A stretch of 64,000 nucleotides of DNA from Phormidesmis priestleyi Ana (GCA_001314865.1 LJZR01000018.1:42223-106222), one strand, 5' to 3'; shown: positions 32,487 through 46,624, numbered from the stretch's first letter. Numbers and translations are program-made. Notes: generated by a model from the sequence alone, not told the origin.

Positions 32487-32935
32487 CTCGTAGCTTAAAA
32501 AGTAGAGCGTCAGTTAAAAACGTGTTTAGCTAAGTACCTGAAGATATGCGTCGCTAGGACACAAATAAAGTAGCTAGGACGTGAACGCAGTATCTAGACC
32601 TCAATAAGTAAACAGTTTCAATTAACTTGTAGATGCTAGCGAGCCTCGGCCACCCTCTAGACAATGGAAAGAGATCGTACAGCTTGTAGCAAAGAACCAT
32701 ACGGTAAATATGGAGATCCAGTGGATAAATGCTGCTCCATGTACAGTTGTCGCTGGACGTATGCTCACAACGGCTAGCTACTTAGCCTGCAATCCATAAC
32801 GCTTCTAGTTATCACTAATGTATTAAGCTGCAGCGGCAGGTAGACTCATTCGTACGCCTTAGCCTGACTTGCCTAGCTTATTAGGCTGTAAAGGTTTCAC
32901 AGAATTTTTTATGTTCTAGCCAAGTGAAAAATACT

Positions 32936-32986
32936 ATAAGTGGCCAAAGCGATAAGTGGCCAAAGCGATAAGTGGCCAAAGCGATA
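32936..32986. repeat. 16-bp tandem repeat (ATAAGTGGCCAAAGCG) x3 upstream of hli
   Basis: Read directly. Confidence 0.97.
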
Positions 32987-33028
32987 GTTGAACATATTCA
33001 ACTGATTGCTCTATAGTCAGAGCAATCA
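32987..33028 (+). promoter_or_regulatory. Two adjacent perfect hairpins just upstream of the hli ATG
   Basis: GTTGAA-CATA-TTCAAC and TGATTGCTCT-ATAGTC-AGAGCAATCA. Confidence 0.8.
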
Positions 33029-33047
33029 ATCAGCCCGCTTTCCTCCT

Positions 33048-33269
33048 ATGCCAGCAAAAATATCTTCAGACCCTTCAATTAATCCGCAAGCCATTGATCC
33101 GCAAAAGAACGATCCGCAAAAGAACGCAGATCCTACTGTCCCTAGCTTTGGCTGGACACAATATGCAGAAAAAATTAATGGACGATTTGCTATGATTGGC
33201 TTTATCGCGCTGTTATTGACTGAATTTTTTGCCAAGCAAGACTTTTTAACCTGGATAGGTTTGCGATGA
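33048..33269 (+). CDS. hli: High light-inducible / small CAB-like protein
   Basis: C-terminal single chlorophyll-binding helix WTQYAEKINGRFAMIGFIALLLTEFFAKQDFLTWIGL. Confidence 0.92.
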   Translation: MPAKISSDPSINPQAIDPQKNDPQKNADPTVPSFGWTQYAEKINGRFAMIGFIALLLTEFFAKQDFLTWIGLR

Positions 33270-33312
33270 TGGGTTGGCAGTAAGTTGTCTATCTTTTAAT
33301 TACTGCTTACGC

Positions 33313-33360
33313 AAAAAAGGGAAGTGACCTGTGTTCAACACATTCGTCGCTTCCCTTTTT
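33313..33360. terminator. hli terminator
   Basis: AAAAAGGGAAGTGAC-CTGTGTTCAACACATTC-GTCGCTTCCCTTTTT. Confidence 0.85.
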
Positions 33361-33404
33361 GCTGTTTATTTATCGAACAGGCTTATTCGTTGCTATGCAA
33401 GACG

Positions 33405-33608
33405 CTATGCAAGACCTGTATTTGCGCCTTGACGACCTGTAGCCAACTCTACTTTAACAATAGTGCCGCCCATTTTTTGAATACGTTGCTGCTCTTTAAA
33501 CCAATTGTCGTAGGGAACTAGCTTAGTAAAGTACGTATTTTGAAGCTCCCGTTGAGTTCGAATCCTTGTTTGACTAGGGACACAGGCAGTGACTCGAAAC
33601 ATTCGCAT
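33405..33608 (-). CDS. apcC: Phycobilisome small core linker (ApcC)
   Basis: MRMFRVTACVPSQTRIRTQRELQNTYFTKLVPYDNWFKEQQRIQKMGGTIVKVELATG. Confidence 0.97.
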   Translation of the reverse strand: MRMFRVTACVPSQTRIRTQRELQNTYFTKLVPYDNWFKEQQRIQKMGGTIVKVELATGRQGANTGLA

Positions 33609-34100
33609 AACAAGGACCTCTTTGCTATCTAAAAACTGACTAAAAACTGACTAAAAACTGATTGGGAATACCCATAACTTTATCGCTATAGACTCCGCTA
33701 AACGGGTGTTCAAGACTTTTTATAAGTCCCAGCAGAGAACGCGATAACAGTTGCTAGCAGGAGGCACATTAACCCAGAAAAGCGAATTGCCTACCGCAGG
33801 AGGCATAAAACTTTGAAGCAAGATCTACCTTGGAGTTGTCTTGCCTAAGCTATACCTAAAACTATCTAGAAGTCTAAAAAGTCAATGCTAACCAATCAAA
33901 GCCCTTCGCAAGTTGCAATTAGCCTTTAATTTTCTAACACTCACCCCAGACTTCTAGACAGAAAGGGGAGGTTTCATCAACAGTTCAGCAAGTGAGCGTT
34001 GGATGAATCCTGATTTGGTTTGGATATCTGATGGTGTGTCTTTTACACCGTAAAAGACGATGAGCTAAAAGAGCGTCAGCTAAAGCTAGCTGACATTCCT

Positions 34101-34586
34101 CTAGCTGAGGCCAGAGCAGATATAGTCGAAGTAAACGCCCATTTCTTTACCAGCATCAGCGCCGACAAGACTAGCAGTTACTTCTTTCATTGCCTGAATG
34201 GCTTGAACAGTTGCACCAACCGGAACTCCCAAGGAGTTGTAGGTCTCTTTCAAACCGTTGAGCACACGCTCATCTAGGATGGAAGGATCGCCAGCGAGCA
34301 TGGCATAGGTGGAGTAGCGCAAGTAGTAGTCGAGGTCACGAATGCAGGCTGCATAGCGACGAGTCGTATACATGTTGCCGCCGGGACGAGTGATGTCGGA
34401 GTAAAGCAGGGACTTAGCCACTGCTTCCTTGACGATTTCAGCTGCATTTGCGCTGATAGAAGTGGCCGCACGAACGCGCAGCTCACCCGTTTGGAAATAA
34501 GCCTTGAGCTTATCCATAGAAGACGAATCAAGATACTTACCTTGAACGTCTGAAGCATTAATTACAGCAGTAATTGCGTCTTGCAT
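34101..34586 (-). CDS. apcB: Allophycocyanin beta subunit
   Basis: [31 protein letters not shown]...[46 protein letters not shown]. Confidence 0.97.
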   Translation of the reverse strand: MQDAITAVINASDVQGKYLDSSSMDKLKAYFQTGELRVRAATSISANAAEIVKEAVAKSLLYSDITRPGGNMYTTRRYAACIRDLDYYLRYSTYAMLAGDPSILDERVLNGLKETYNSLGVPVGATVQAIQAMKEVTASLVGADAGKEMGVYFDYICSGLS

Positions 34587-34662
34587 TTGGGGTGCTTCCT
34601 TAAAGTGGACTTAGATGATTAAAAAAGACGTCGGCAGAGGATTTCCATATCAAATGGAAAAT

Positions 34663-35148
34663 CTACTGTAGGCCACCAACAACATAGTCAAAGTAAGAAG
34701 CAGCTTCAGCAGCTTCGTCACCAGACATCATGCCAGTTGCAACGTTTTTCATGCAGCGGATGGAGTCAGCCATTGCCGGAATGGAAGTGCCTAGAGAGTT
34801 GTACATCTCACGTGCGCCAACCAGGCCAATTTCTTCGATAGGGGTCACGTCACCAGCAACTACACCGTAGGTGATAAGACGTAGGTAGTAGTCCATGTCA
34901 CGTAGGCAAGTAGCAGTCATTTCTTCGCCGTATGCGTTGCCGCCGGGAGAAACAACGTCGGGGCGCTTCTGGAACAGCTGGTCACCGGCTGTTTTGACGA
35001 TGCGCTCACGGGACTCAGTTAGCACCTGAGCGATGCGAACACGACGCTCACCAGAGGTAACAAAGCTTTTGATGCGGTCTAGCTCGCCGGGGCTGAGGTA
35101 GCGGGCCTCAGCGTCAGCATTCACGATTGACTTCGTGACTATACTCAT
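34663..35148 (-). CDS. apcA: Allophycocyanin alpha subunit
   Basis: [30 protein letters not shown]...[23 protein letters not shown]. Confidence 0.97.
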   Translation of the reverse strand: MSIVTKSIVNADAEARYLSPGELDRIKSFVTSGERRVRIAQVLTESRERIVKTAGDQLFQKRPDVVSPGGNAYGEEMTATCLRDMDYYLRLITYGVVAGDVTPIEEIGLVGAREMYNSLGTSIPAMADSIRCMKNVATGMMSGDEAAEAASYFDYVVGGLQ

Positions 35149-35492
35149 TTATGGATTCCTCCGAAAGAATAAACCAGATGAGTTTCACTGGCTTTCAAAA
35201 AAACACAGACAAAAAAACAAATAGCTGAGCTTGATAAAGCTGCTTTACCTCTGCCATGCCGCGATGGCGGTTCGGCCATTACAGCAGTCGTTGGTAGGCA
35301 GGTTTGTTTTTATAAGCTCAGCCACCTTCCGTAAACATTTTCCGGTATTCCGCCGACCTTCTTAGAGGTTCAGCAATATTTCGTAATAAAACTCCTCAGA
35401 TTTCTGAGATTGCGGAAAGACCACGTTAGAAAGCTCTTTTTCTGAGGTCTTTCGCACATCCCAATCTGCTCACAAGCTACCGCAGTCGCACG

Positions 35493-35528
35493 ACAAAAGA
35501 GAACGCACATCTGTGCCTCCTCTTTTGT
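35493..35528 (-). promoter_or_regulatory. Intercistronic apcE-apcA hairpin (possible attenuator or processing site)
   Basis: ACAAAAGAG ... GCACA-TC-TGTGC ... CTCTTTTGT, two stacked stems 47 bp after the apcE stop. Confidence 0.75.
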
Positions 35529-35574
35529 TGATTCTTTGGTGAAGCTAGTGAAGCCAGTGAAGAGAAATGTCTCT

Positions 35575-38292
<2,718 letters not shown>

Positions 38293-38808
38293 TCAAAGAC
38301 TCCCTATTGTATGAATTAGGTCGTTAAGGCTGCTGAATCTCTATATCGATTTATATCGGTTGAATATGTCGATATAGATCCATTTGGTTTAGATTCCGAT
38401 TTAGATCCATTCCGATTTAGATCCTTAGAGTAAAACGATTTGGATAGCCTCATACGGGATTGTTAAGAACCGTATTGTTTGAAACTTCGGGTTTGAAGTT
38501 TTTTGCTCAGGTGTCGTTGCCTCTAAAGACCTTCAGGACTTCGATGTATAGTCGATGTATGGGCTATGCAGCAGCCATTTTATGTTCATTTTCCTTTCAT
38601 GAATCATAGGAGATTGCTGAACTCTCTGAGAGAAACACGAAGTTTTGTAAAGTTTGGTTTCTCAAGTTTTCGTCTGAGGTTAGCAGTGGGGTGCAAGCTG
38701 AGCGATGCTGTAAGACAGCCCTCTATATACAGCCTTCTATATACAGCCCTCTATATATAGAAGACGTTAGAAGACGCTCTTCCTATGAGTGATAAATGAG
38801 TGATGAAC

Positions 38809-40050
38809 ATGAGTGATAAACAGAACAAGGCAACGCCAGCCGAAAATGCGCGTGTAGAGACGGTAAGTTCGGCGGTCGCTAAGCTTTATGACACCTATCC
38901 TTTTCCGCCTGAACCGCTGCTAGATGAAGCGCCTCCGGGGTACAACTGGCGCTGGCACTGGCCCAGCGCCTATAGCTTCTGTACGGGGCGATCGCCTGAG
39001 CGCAATCAGGTGCGAATTTTAGATGCTGGGTGTGGTACGGGGGTCGGCACAGAGTACTTGGTGCATCTAAACCCTGAGGCCGAAGTGGTCGGAATGGATT
39101 TAAGTGCGGGTGCGATTGCCGTTGCCACTGAGCGATGCCGGCGATCGCGCGCTGATCGGGTCACTTTTCACAATCTGAGCATTTACGATGTTGCGCAGAT
39201 TCCGGGCGAGTTTGACTTGATCAACTGTGTCGGTGTTCTGCACCATATGCCTGACCCAATTCGGGGCATTCAAGCTTTGGCCACCAAGCTAAAGCCGGGT
39301 GGACTGCTCCATGTATTTGTCTATGCAGAGCTAGGCCGGTGGGAAATTCAGCTCACTCAGGAGGCGATCGCTCTCCTCCAAGGTGCCAAACGCGGCGACT
39401 ACACAGATGGGGTTGGGGTGGGGCGAACCCTGTTTTCCTCCCTGCCTGAGCAAAATCGGCTGCGCAGACGGGAGGAGACCCGCTGGGCGCTAGAGAATCA
39501 GCGGGACGAATGCTTTGCTGATATGTACGTTCATCCGCAGGAAATTGACTACAACGTGAAAACCCTCTTTGAGCTGATTGACTCATCAGGGCTAGATTTT
39601 GTCGGCTTCTCCAATCCACAGTATTGGGACTTGTCTCGGCTGGTGGGCACTGCGCCGGATTTGATGGCACGGGCAAAGGGCTTGGAGGTGCGCGATCGCT
39701 ACCGCCTGATCGAGCTGCTCGATCCAGAAATAACGCACTATGAGTTTTTCCTCAGCCGTCCGCCTTTAGAAAAAACAGACTGGACGAACAATGCGGAGCT
39801 GCTAGCGGCCATCCCCGAGCGCCACGCCTGTATAGAAGGCTGGCCCAGCCGCAGCTTTTTTAATTTCGACTATCAGGTCGTTTCTATTTCTGATGCGGAA
39901 TATGCGTTTTTAGAAAAGTGTGACCCAGCCCAGTCCCAGTGCGTCGCTGAGATTTTTGCAGCGCATCAAACAAACCTAGAAGAGGGACTGAAAATGGTGC
40001 GGCAGCTTCAGTCCCAGCAGCTGATTGTGTTATCAAAATCACAAAAATAA
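38809..40050 (+). CDS. Class I SAM-dependent methyltransferase
   Basis: VRILDAGCGTGVGTEYLVHLNPEAEVVGMDLS; FDLINCVGVLHHMPDP; ATG at 38809 chosen over the upstream GTG/ATG. Confidence 0.88.
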   Translation: MSDKQNKATPAENARVETVSSAVAKLYDTYPFPPEPLLDEAPPGYNWRWHWPSAYSFCTGRSPERNQVRILDAGCGTGVGTEYLVHLNPEAEVVGMDLSAGAIAVATERCRRSRADRVTFHNLSIYDVAQIPGEFDLINCVGVLHHMPDPIRGIQALATKLKPGGLLHVFVYAELGRWEIQLTQEAIALLQGAKRGDYTDGVGVGRTLFSSLPEQNRLRRREETRWALENQRDECFADMYVHPQEIDYNVKTLFELIDSSGLDFVGFSNPQYWDLSRLVGTAPDLMARAKGLEVRDRYRLIELLDPEITHYEFFLSRPPLEKTDWTNNAELLAAIPERHACIEGWPSRSFFNFDYQVVSISDAEYAFLEKCDPAQSQCVAEIFAAHQTNLEEGLKMVRQLQSQQLIVLSKSQK

Positions 40051-40203
40051 TTCGGCTTCTATGGCCAAAACTTTTTCTTAAGTATTGTTGCCGTGATATG
40101 ATCTGCCTTGGTTTAAGAAGGGTTACATCCAACTCAAATCAACTGGCTTGATGAATCTTTCAGCCCCTCTTCCTTTGTAAAACAAACGTAAAATTCACCG
40201 CTT

Positions 40204-40713
40204 GTGACCTCTGCACATTCACCGACTTTTCACTCATCACAGCCGCCAGAACCCCTGGCAGCCCCTGTTGAGCTAGCCGCAGATCAGGCGAATTTAGAGC
40301 CAGCTCAAGCAGGTTTTGTAACCTCATTGCAGCCGCCCTCTGAATCCTCTATGCAGGAGTACTACAAGCTACAGCAAGATTTACTGGGACTGACGGTCGC
40401 CTTTAGCATCGTCATTTTTGCTTGCGTTTGGTGGGCTTACTCGCTCAACACGGCTCTCAACTACTTACTAGGCGCGAGTACGGGTGTTGTATACCTAAGG
40501 ATGCTGGCCAAAAGCGTTGGCAACATTGGCCGAGAAGCCCCTAAGTCCAGCAGTGGACGGCTGGCGATCCTCATCGGCGTACTTATCGTGGCAACCCAGT
40601 GGCAGCAGCTGTCGGTGTTGCCGGTTTTCCTCGGTTTTTTGACCTACAAGGGAGCGCTGATTACCTTCGTCCTGTGGACGGCTGTTCTGCCGAAAAAGAA
40701 GGTAGCTAGCTAG
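40204..40713 (+). CDS. atp1: ATP synthase subunit I (Atp1), GTG start
   Basis: Four hydrophobic segments, immediately precedes atpB; LLGASTGVVYLRMLAKSV. Confidence 0.85.
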   Translation: MTSAHSPTFHSSQPPEPLAAPVELAADQANLEPAQAGFVTSLQPPSESSMQEYYKLQQDLLGLTVAFSIVIFACVWWAYSLNTALNYLLGASTGVVYLRMLAKSVGNIGREAPKSSSGRLAILIGVLIVATQWQQLSVLPVFLGFLTYKGALITFVLWTAVLPKKKVAS

Positions 40714-40918
40714 CGTGATTCATAGGATCGTGGTTCACAGGGTGGTTATAGGGTGATTGTTAAGGTAATTGTGGAGTGACGATTGAGGTGGCCCTCGCCT
40801 CTAATCAAGTGTAATCAAGCTAGAGCCTTGTTTTAAACACTTACGTTAGCCATTCGCTTACGCCAAAGAAATTTAAAATTTTTAGACCAAATTAGACGAA
40901 GAAGAGACTTAATCGGCA

Positions 40919-41662
40919 ATGCTAAACACTCTGCACTTCACCAGTCATCTGTTGATGTCCCCGCTTTTAGCCAAGCTAGAAGTGGGCCAGCACTACTACT
41001 GGCATATCGGCGGCCTTAAGCTTCATGGCCAGGTTTTTTTGGTTTCCTGGTTTGTATCTGCGTTGCTCATCGGCGTAGCCTTTTTGGCTACGCGCAAAGT
41101 AGAGCGCATTCCATCAGGACTGCAAAACTTCATGGAGTATGCCCTGGACTTCATTCGTGACCTAGCCAAAGATCAAATTGGTGAAAAAGAGTATCGCCCT
41201 TGGGTTCCTTTCGTTGGCACGCTCTTTCTCTTTATATTTGTTTCTAACTGGTCAGGCGCACTGATTCCTTGGAAGCTAATTCACATACCCGGTGGTGAAC
41301 TGGCAGCGCCGACGAACGACATTAACACGACGGTTGCCTTGGCCCTGTTAACCTCCTTAGCCTACTTCTACGCAGGCTTCCGAAAGCGAGGACTGGGTTA
41401 TTTTGCAAAGTACATTGAACCAACGCCGATTCTGCTGCCCATTAACATCCTAGAAGATTTTACTAAGCCGCTCTCACTCAGCTTTCGACTTTTTGGCAAC
41501 ATCTTGGCGGACGAGTTGGTAGTTGCCGTGCTGGTGCTTTTGGTTCCGTTGTTTGTGCCTTTGCCGGTTATGGTGCTGGGCCTCTTTACAAGTGCAATTC
41601 AAGCTTTGATTTTCGCGACTTTGGCTGCTGCCTATATTGGCGAAGCCATGGAAGGTCATTAA
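40919..41662 (+). CDS. atpB: ATP synthase F0 subunit a
   Basis: [48 protein letters not shown]. Confidence 0.98.
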   Translation: MLNTLHFTSHLLMSPLLAKLEVGQHYYWHIGGLKLHGQVFLVSWFVSALLIGVAFLATRKVERIPSGLQNFMEYALDFIRDLAKDQIGEKEYRPWVPFVGTLFLFIFVSNWSGALIPWKLIHIPGGELAAPTNDINTTVALALLTSLAYFYAGFRKRGLGYFAKYIEPTPILLPINILEDFTKPLSLSFRLFGNILADELVVAVLVLLVPLFVPLPVMVLGLFTSAIQALIFATLAAAYIGEAMEGH

Positions 41663-41818
41663 AGGGCCATTATTAAAGGGCCATCAGAGGGGACGTCAGG
41701 GCTTCAGTCGATGATGGCCCCTGTATCACCGAGACCTTTCCCGACATCCGTACTACGATTTTGTTAGCGCGCGTATTGTCTTGAGAGATAGAGACTCTCA
41801 TTAATCTCACTCTGCCGA

Positions 41819-41848
41819 CAAAGCCTCGCATCTCAATGAGAGGCTTTG
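41819..41848 (+). promoter_or_regulatory. atpB-atpE intercistronic hairpin
   Basis: CAAAGCCTC-GCATCTCAATGA-GAGGCTTTG, 9-bp perfect stem 40 bp before the atpE ATG. Confidence 0.8.
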
Positions 41849-41867
41849 ACATATCACACTCTAGTAA

Positions 41868-42134
<267 letters not shown>

Positions 42135-42379
42135 GTCTCCTCCGATTTAGGGTTTTGATGTGCTGCGAGGCACTGTGTTCTTATGTTTAAGTTCCGGTTG
42201 CCTCGCTTCAGCCCCCTTCAACCTGAGCTATAAGAAATCTAGAAGGTTGCAAATTCTAGGTTTTGAAAGGCTTTGTTTGAGTTAAAACTCTATCAAACCC
42301 AGCGGTATCAACAATCAGCGAAACACGTTTAGCGACATCACCGTACTAAGCGACATAAGCGAACTATAAGAGAAGAACC

Positions 42380-42868
42380 ATGTGGACGGGACTGACATTA
42401 CTAGCTGTTGAAGCGGTTGAAGCAACAGAGGAAGCGGGTGGTTTATTTGATCTCGACGCGACTCTCCCTTTAATGGCGATTCAGTTTTTGATTTTGATGG
42501 CGGTACTCAACGCTATCTTTTATAAGCCTTTGGGCGCAGCCATTGATGAACGCGATGCCTACGTTCGAGAAGCGAAAGGTAACGCTCAGGAACGTTTGGC
42601 CAAAGCTGAAAAGCTTGCGTCTGAGTACGAACAGTCGTTGGCAGAGACTCGCAGGCAGGCTCGCACTGTAATCGAGCAAGCTCAGGCTGAGGCTCAGAAA
42701 ATTGCGGCTGAAAAACAGGCAGCGGCTCAGCAAGAAGCCACTGCCGAACGTGAAGCGGTGCAAAAGCAACTTGACGAGCAAAAAGCTGCGGCGATGTCTC
42801 AGCTTGAAGGTCAGGTAGATAGCTTGAGCGATCAGATTATGAAAAAGCTGCTGGGTTCAGCAGCTTAA
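42380..42868 (+). CDS. atpG: ATP synthase F0 subunit b'
   Basis: N-terminal TM plus long coiled coil; operon position. Confidence 0.93.
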   Translation: MWTGLTLLAVEAVEATEEAGGLFDLDATLPLMAIQFLILMAVLNAIFYKPLGAAIDERDAYVREAKGNAQERLAKAEKLASEYEQSLAETRRQARTVIEQAQAEAQKIAAEKQAAAQQEATAEREAVQKQLDEQKAAAMSQLEGQVDSLSDQIMKKLLGSAA

Positions 42869-42903
42869 AACAAGACACGAAGAAGCAGTATTAGGTATCG
42901 AAA

Positions 42904-43428
42904 GTGTTAACGGAAGCGTTGGGGCTGCTAGCCTCTGAAACGAAAGGGTTCGGGTTGAATTTCGACATCCTTGAAACCAACTTGATCAACTTGGTCATTA
43001 TTATTGGTGTCCTTTTTTACTTTGGTCGCAGCTTTTTGGGCGATAAGCTAAAAGAGCGCCGCGAAGCAATTGAAAAGGCGATTACAGATGCTGAGGCTAG
43101 GCAAAAGGAGGCCGCTTCTTCTTTGGCGCAGCAGCAGCAAAACTTGCAGATGGCTAAAAAGAAAGCCGAGCAAATTCGATCTGAGGCTCAAACCAACGCT
43201 GAGAACGCTCGTCAAGCCGTGATGGCTCAGTCGGCCAAGGATATTGAGCGTCTGAAGTCTTCAGCGGCGGCGGATTTATCCTCTCAGCAGGAAAAGGTTA
43301 TACAGGACTTGCGCAGGCGGGTTGCAACCTTAGCGCTTGAGAAGGTTCGCGGTAACTTGCCCGATGCGCTGAATGAGGGCGTTCAGTCTAAGTTGGTTGA
43401 TCAAAGCATTTCGCAGCTAGGGAGCTAG
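42904..43428 (+). CDS. atpF: ATP synthase F0 subunit b, GTG start
   Basis: [41 protein letters not shown]; operon position. Confidence 0.95.
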   Translation: MLTEALGLLASETKGFGLNFDILETNLINLVIIIGVLFYFGRSFLGDKLKERREAIEKAITDAEARQKEAASSLAQQQQNLQMAKKKAEQIRSEAQTNAENARQAVMAQSAKDIERLKSSAAADLSSQQEKVIQDLRRRVATLALEKVRGNLPDALNEGVQSKLVDQSISQLGS

Positions 43429-43434
43429 AACATT

Positions 43435-43983
43435 ATGAACACTGCTACTTCAGAGGTGTCGGCTCCTTACGCGCAGGCGCTTCTATCAATTGCTCAGTCA
43501 AAAGATGCCGTTGATGAGGTGAGCAACATCGCTGGTGAGCTATTGAGTTTGCTTAAAGCCTCGGATGAGTTGTCTGAGTTTTTGGCGAATCCAATTACGT
43601 CCGGTGAGGCGAAAAAGGGTGTGCTCAATCAGGTTTTAGGGGATGGTGCCAACCAGCAGATGAAAAACTTTCTGATGCTGCTGGTCGATAGAGGTCGAAT
43701 TTATTTGGCAGAGCCTATTTTGCAGCAGTTTCAGGCAAAAGTGCGTGAGCTAAAGCAAGCAGTGCTCGCTGAAGTAATCTCAGCGGTTGAGCTGAGCGAC
43801 GAGCAAAAAGAGACGGTGCGGCAGAAAGTGCAGCGCATGACAGAAGCGCGCTCCGTAGAGCTAGAGACGCGAGTGGATCCTGATTTGATCGGCGGTGTGA
43901 TTATCCAAATTGGTTCGCAGGTGCTAGATGCCAGCATTCGCGGACAGCTTCGGCGGATTGGTTTGCAGCTTGGAGCCTCTTAG
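43435..43983 (+). CDS. atpD: ATP synthase F1 subunit delta
   Basis: PYAQALLSIAQ; DPDLIGGVIIQIGSQVLDASIRGQLRRI. Confidence 0.95.
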   Translation: MNTATSEVSAPYAQALLSIAQSKDAVDEVSNIAGELLSLLKASDELSEFLANPITSGEAKKGVLNQVLGDGANQQMKNFLMLLVDRGRIYLAEPILQQFQAKVRELKQAVLAEVISAVELSDEQKETVRQKVQRMTEARSVELETRVDPDLIGGVIIQIGSQVLDASIRGQLRRIGLQLGAS

Positions 43984-44098
43984 CCCGTCTATTTTTAGTG
44001 TGGCTTTAGAGTATTAGCCGTTTACTTTCCTTGGGCCAAAAGCGGCCTTTCTTTCAACTTTCTTGTACACAAATCGGTAGTTAGTAGAGCGATTCCTA

Positions 44099-45613
44099 AT
44101 GGTAAGCATCAGACCGGATGAAATTAGCAGCATTATTCAGAAGCAAATAGAAGAGTACGACCAGAGCGTAAAAGCCGATAGTGTCGGGACTGTTTTGCAA
44201 GTAGGTGACGGGATTGCCCGCATTTACGGCCTAGACAATACGATGGCTGGGGAGCTTCTAGAGTTTGAAGATGGTACGGCAGGTATTGCCCTCAACCTAG
44301 AAGAAGACAACGTGGGCGCAGTACTGATGGGTACTGGTCGTCAGATTCAAGAAGGTGGAACGGTAAAATCTACCGGTAAGATTGCTTCTGTGCCGGTCGG
44401 CGACGCCATGCTAGGCCGTGTGGTGAACACCTTGGGTGAGCCAATTGATGGTAAAGGTGAGATTAACACTAGCGAAACTCGTTTGATCGAATCTCCAGCG
44501 CCAGGCATTATTGGGCGTAAGTCGGTTTATGAACCGTTGCAGACTGGGATTACGGCGATTGATGCAATGATTCCAGTGGGTCGAGGTCAGCGTGAGCTGA
44601 TTATTGGTGACCGGCAGACTGGGAAAACTGCGATCGCCATCGACACCATTCTCAACCAGTCCGACCAAGACGTGGTCTGTGTGTATGTTGCGATTGGCCA
44701 AAAGGCTTCTTCTGTGGCTCAAGTCGTTGGCCTGCTAGAAGAAAAAGGTGCGATGGCTTACACCGTTGTAGTCGCTGCCAATGCTAATGATCCTGCGGCG
44801 CTTCAGTATCTGGCTCCTTATACGGGCGCTTCGATTGCTGAGTACTTTATGTACAAAGGCAAAGCAACTCTGATTATTTATGATGATTTGACCAAGCAAG
44901 CTCAGGCCTATCGCCAAATGTCCTTGCTGCTCAGACGTCCACCCGGTCGTGAGGCATATCCTGGCGATGTGTTTTATCTCCACTCTCGTTTGCTAGAGCG
45001 CGCGGCTAAGCTCAGTCCTGAATTGGGTGAAGGCAGCATGACTGCGTTGCCCATTATTGAGACCCAAGCAGGCGACGTATCGGCCTATATTCCAACCAAC
45101 GTAATTTCGATTACCGATGGTCAAATCTTCCTGTCGTCTGATTTGTTTAACTCGGGTTTGCGACCAGCTATTAACGCAGGTATCTCGGTATCCCGAGTTG
45201 GATCGGCGGCGCAAACTAAGGCGATTAAGAAAGTAGCCGGTAAGGTGAAGCTAGAACTCGCTCAGTTTGATGAGCTGCAAGCATTTGCGCAGTTTGCTTC
45301 TGATTTGGATCCGGCCACTCAAGCGCAGCTCGCACGGGGTCAGCGTTTGCGTGAGATCCTTAAGCAGAAGCAGTATTCGCCTCGCTCTTTGCCTGAGCAG
45401 GTGGCTGTGATCTATGCGGGCATTAACGGCAAGCTGGACAACATTGCAGTTGAGAAAGTCGCCGACTATGTTGAAGAGCTGATTGCTTATCTAAACACCA
45501 GCAAGAAAGCTTATGTGGATGAAATCAACAGCACTCAAAAGCTGACTGATGAAGCGCTTAAGCTTTTGGAAGAAGCAATCGACGAAAGCAAGCAGGCATT
45601 CTTGGCAGCGTAG
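44099..45613 (+). CDS. atpA: ATP synthase F1 subunit alpha
   Basis: [18 protein letters not shown]-loop [27 protein letters not shown]. Confidence 0.99.
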   Translation: MVSIRPDEISSIIQKQIEEYDQSVKADSVGTVLQVGDGIARIYGLDNTMAGELLEFEDGTAGIALNLEEDNVGAVLMGTGRQIQEGGTVKSTGKIASVPVGDAMLGRVVNTLGEPIDGKGEINTSETRLIESPAPGIIGRKSVYEPLQTGITAIDAMIPVGRGQRELIIGDRQTGKTAIAIDTILNQSDQDVVCVYVAIGQKASSVAQVVGLLEEKGAMAYTVVVAANANDPAALQYLAPYTGASIAEYFMYKGKATLIIYDDLTKQAQAYRQMSLLLRRPPGREAYPGDVFYLHSRLLERAAKLSPELGEGSMTALPIIETQAGDVSAYIPTNVISITDGQIFLSSDLFNSGLRPAINAGISVSRVGSAAQTKAIKKVAGKVKLELAQFDELQAFAQFASDLDPATQAQLARGQRLREILKQKQYSPRSLPEQVAVIYAGINGKLDNIAVEKVADYVEELIAYLNTSKKAYVDEINSTQKLTDEALKLLEEAIDESKQAFLAA

Positions 45614-45624
45614 GGAGACGCTTA

Positions 45625-45658
45625 ATAAGCCGCTGGGTATGATTCCTCAGCGGCTTAT
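45625..45658 (+). promoter_or_regulatory. atpA-atpC intercistronic hairpin
   Basis: ATAAGCCGCTG-GGTATGATTCCT-CAGCGGCTTAT, 11-bp perfect stem filling most of the 57-bp gap. Confidence 0.85.
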
Positions 45659-45670
45659 CAAAACACGATT

Positions 45671-46624
45671 ATGGCTAATTTAAAACTCATTCGCGATCGC
45701 ATTCAGTCGGTCAAAAATACGCGAAAAATCACTGAAGCGATGCGGCTAGTCGCAGCTGCTAAGGTGCGTCGGGCGCAGGCTCAGGTCAATGCGACGCGGC
45801 CTTTTGCCGACCGATTGGCTCAGGTTCTCTATGGTCTACAAAGCCGTTTGAAGTTTGAGGATGTCTCTGACTTACCGCTGCTACAGCAGCGCGACACTGA
45901 GAAAGTGGCGATTTTGATTGTGGCGGGCGATCGCGGTTTGTGTGGTGGCTACAACACTAACGTCATTCGCTACGGCGAGCTACGAGCCAAACAGCTCAAA
46001 GCAGAAGGCGTAGACTACACCTATGTACTGGTGGGCCGTAAGGCGATTCAGTACTTTGAAAGACGGAACGCACCGATCGCGGCTAAGTATAGCGGCCTAG
46101 AGCAAATTCCGACGGCTGAAGAAGCGGCGACGATTTCTGATGAACTGCTTTCGCTGTTTCTTTCAGAATCTGTAGACAGAGTAGAACTGGTGTATACCAA
46201 GTTTCTTTCGCTGATTAGCAACAAGCCGGTTACCCAAACGCTTTTGCCTTTAGACCCTCAGGGCCTAGAAGCTCAAGACGATGAGATCTTCCGACTCACT
46301 AGCCGCGATGGTCGTATGACTGTAGAGCGGCAAGATGCACCCGAAGCTGCCGTCAGCGAGTTTCCGAAGGATATGATATTTGAGCAAAGTCCTTCTCAGA
46401 TTCTGGATGCATTGCTGCCTTTGTATCTCAATAACCAAATTTTGAGAGCGATGCAGGAGTCGGCAGCGAGTGAGTTGGCCTCTCGAATGACGGCTATGAA
46501 CAGCGCTAGCGAGAATGCTCAAGAGCTGATGAAGACACTGACGCTTTCTTATAACAAAGCACGTCAGGCGGCGATTACCCAAGAAATTCTGGAAGTTGTG
46601 GGCGGTGCTGCTGCCTTAGGCTAA
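45671..46624 (+). CDS. atpC: ATP synthase F1 subunit gamma
   Basis: [52 protein letters not shown]. Confidence 0.98.
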   Translation: MANLKLIRDRIQSVKNTRKITEAMRLVAAAKVRRAQAQVNATRPFADRLAQVLYGLQSRLKFEDVSDLPLLQQRDTEKVAILIVAGDRGLCGGYNTNVIRYGELRAKQLKAEGVDYTYVLVGRKAIQYFERRNAPIAAKYSGLEQIPTAEEAATISDELLSLFLSESVDRVELVYTKFLSLISNKPVTQTLLPLDPQGLEAQDDEIFRLTSRDGRMTVERQDAPEAAVSEFPKDMIFEQSPSQILDALLPLYLNNQILRAMQESAASELASRMTAMNSASENAQELMKTLTLSYNKARQAAITQEILEVVGGAAALG

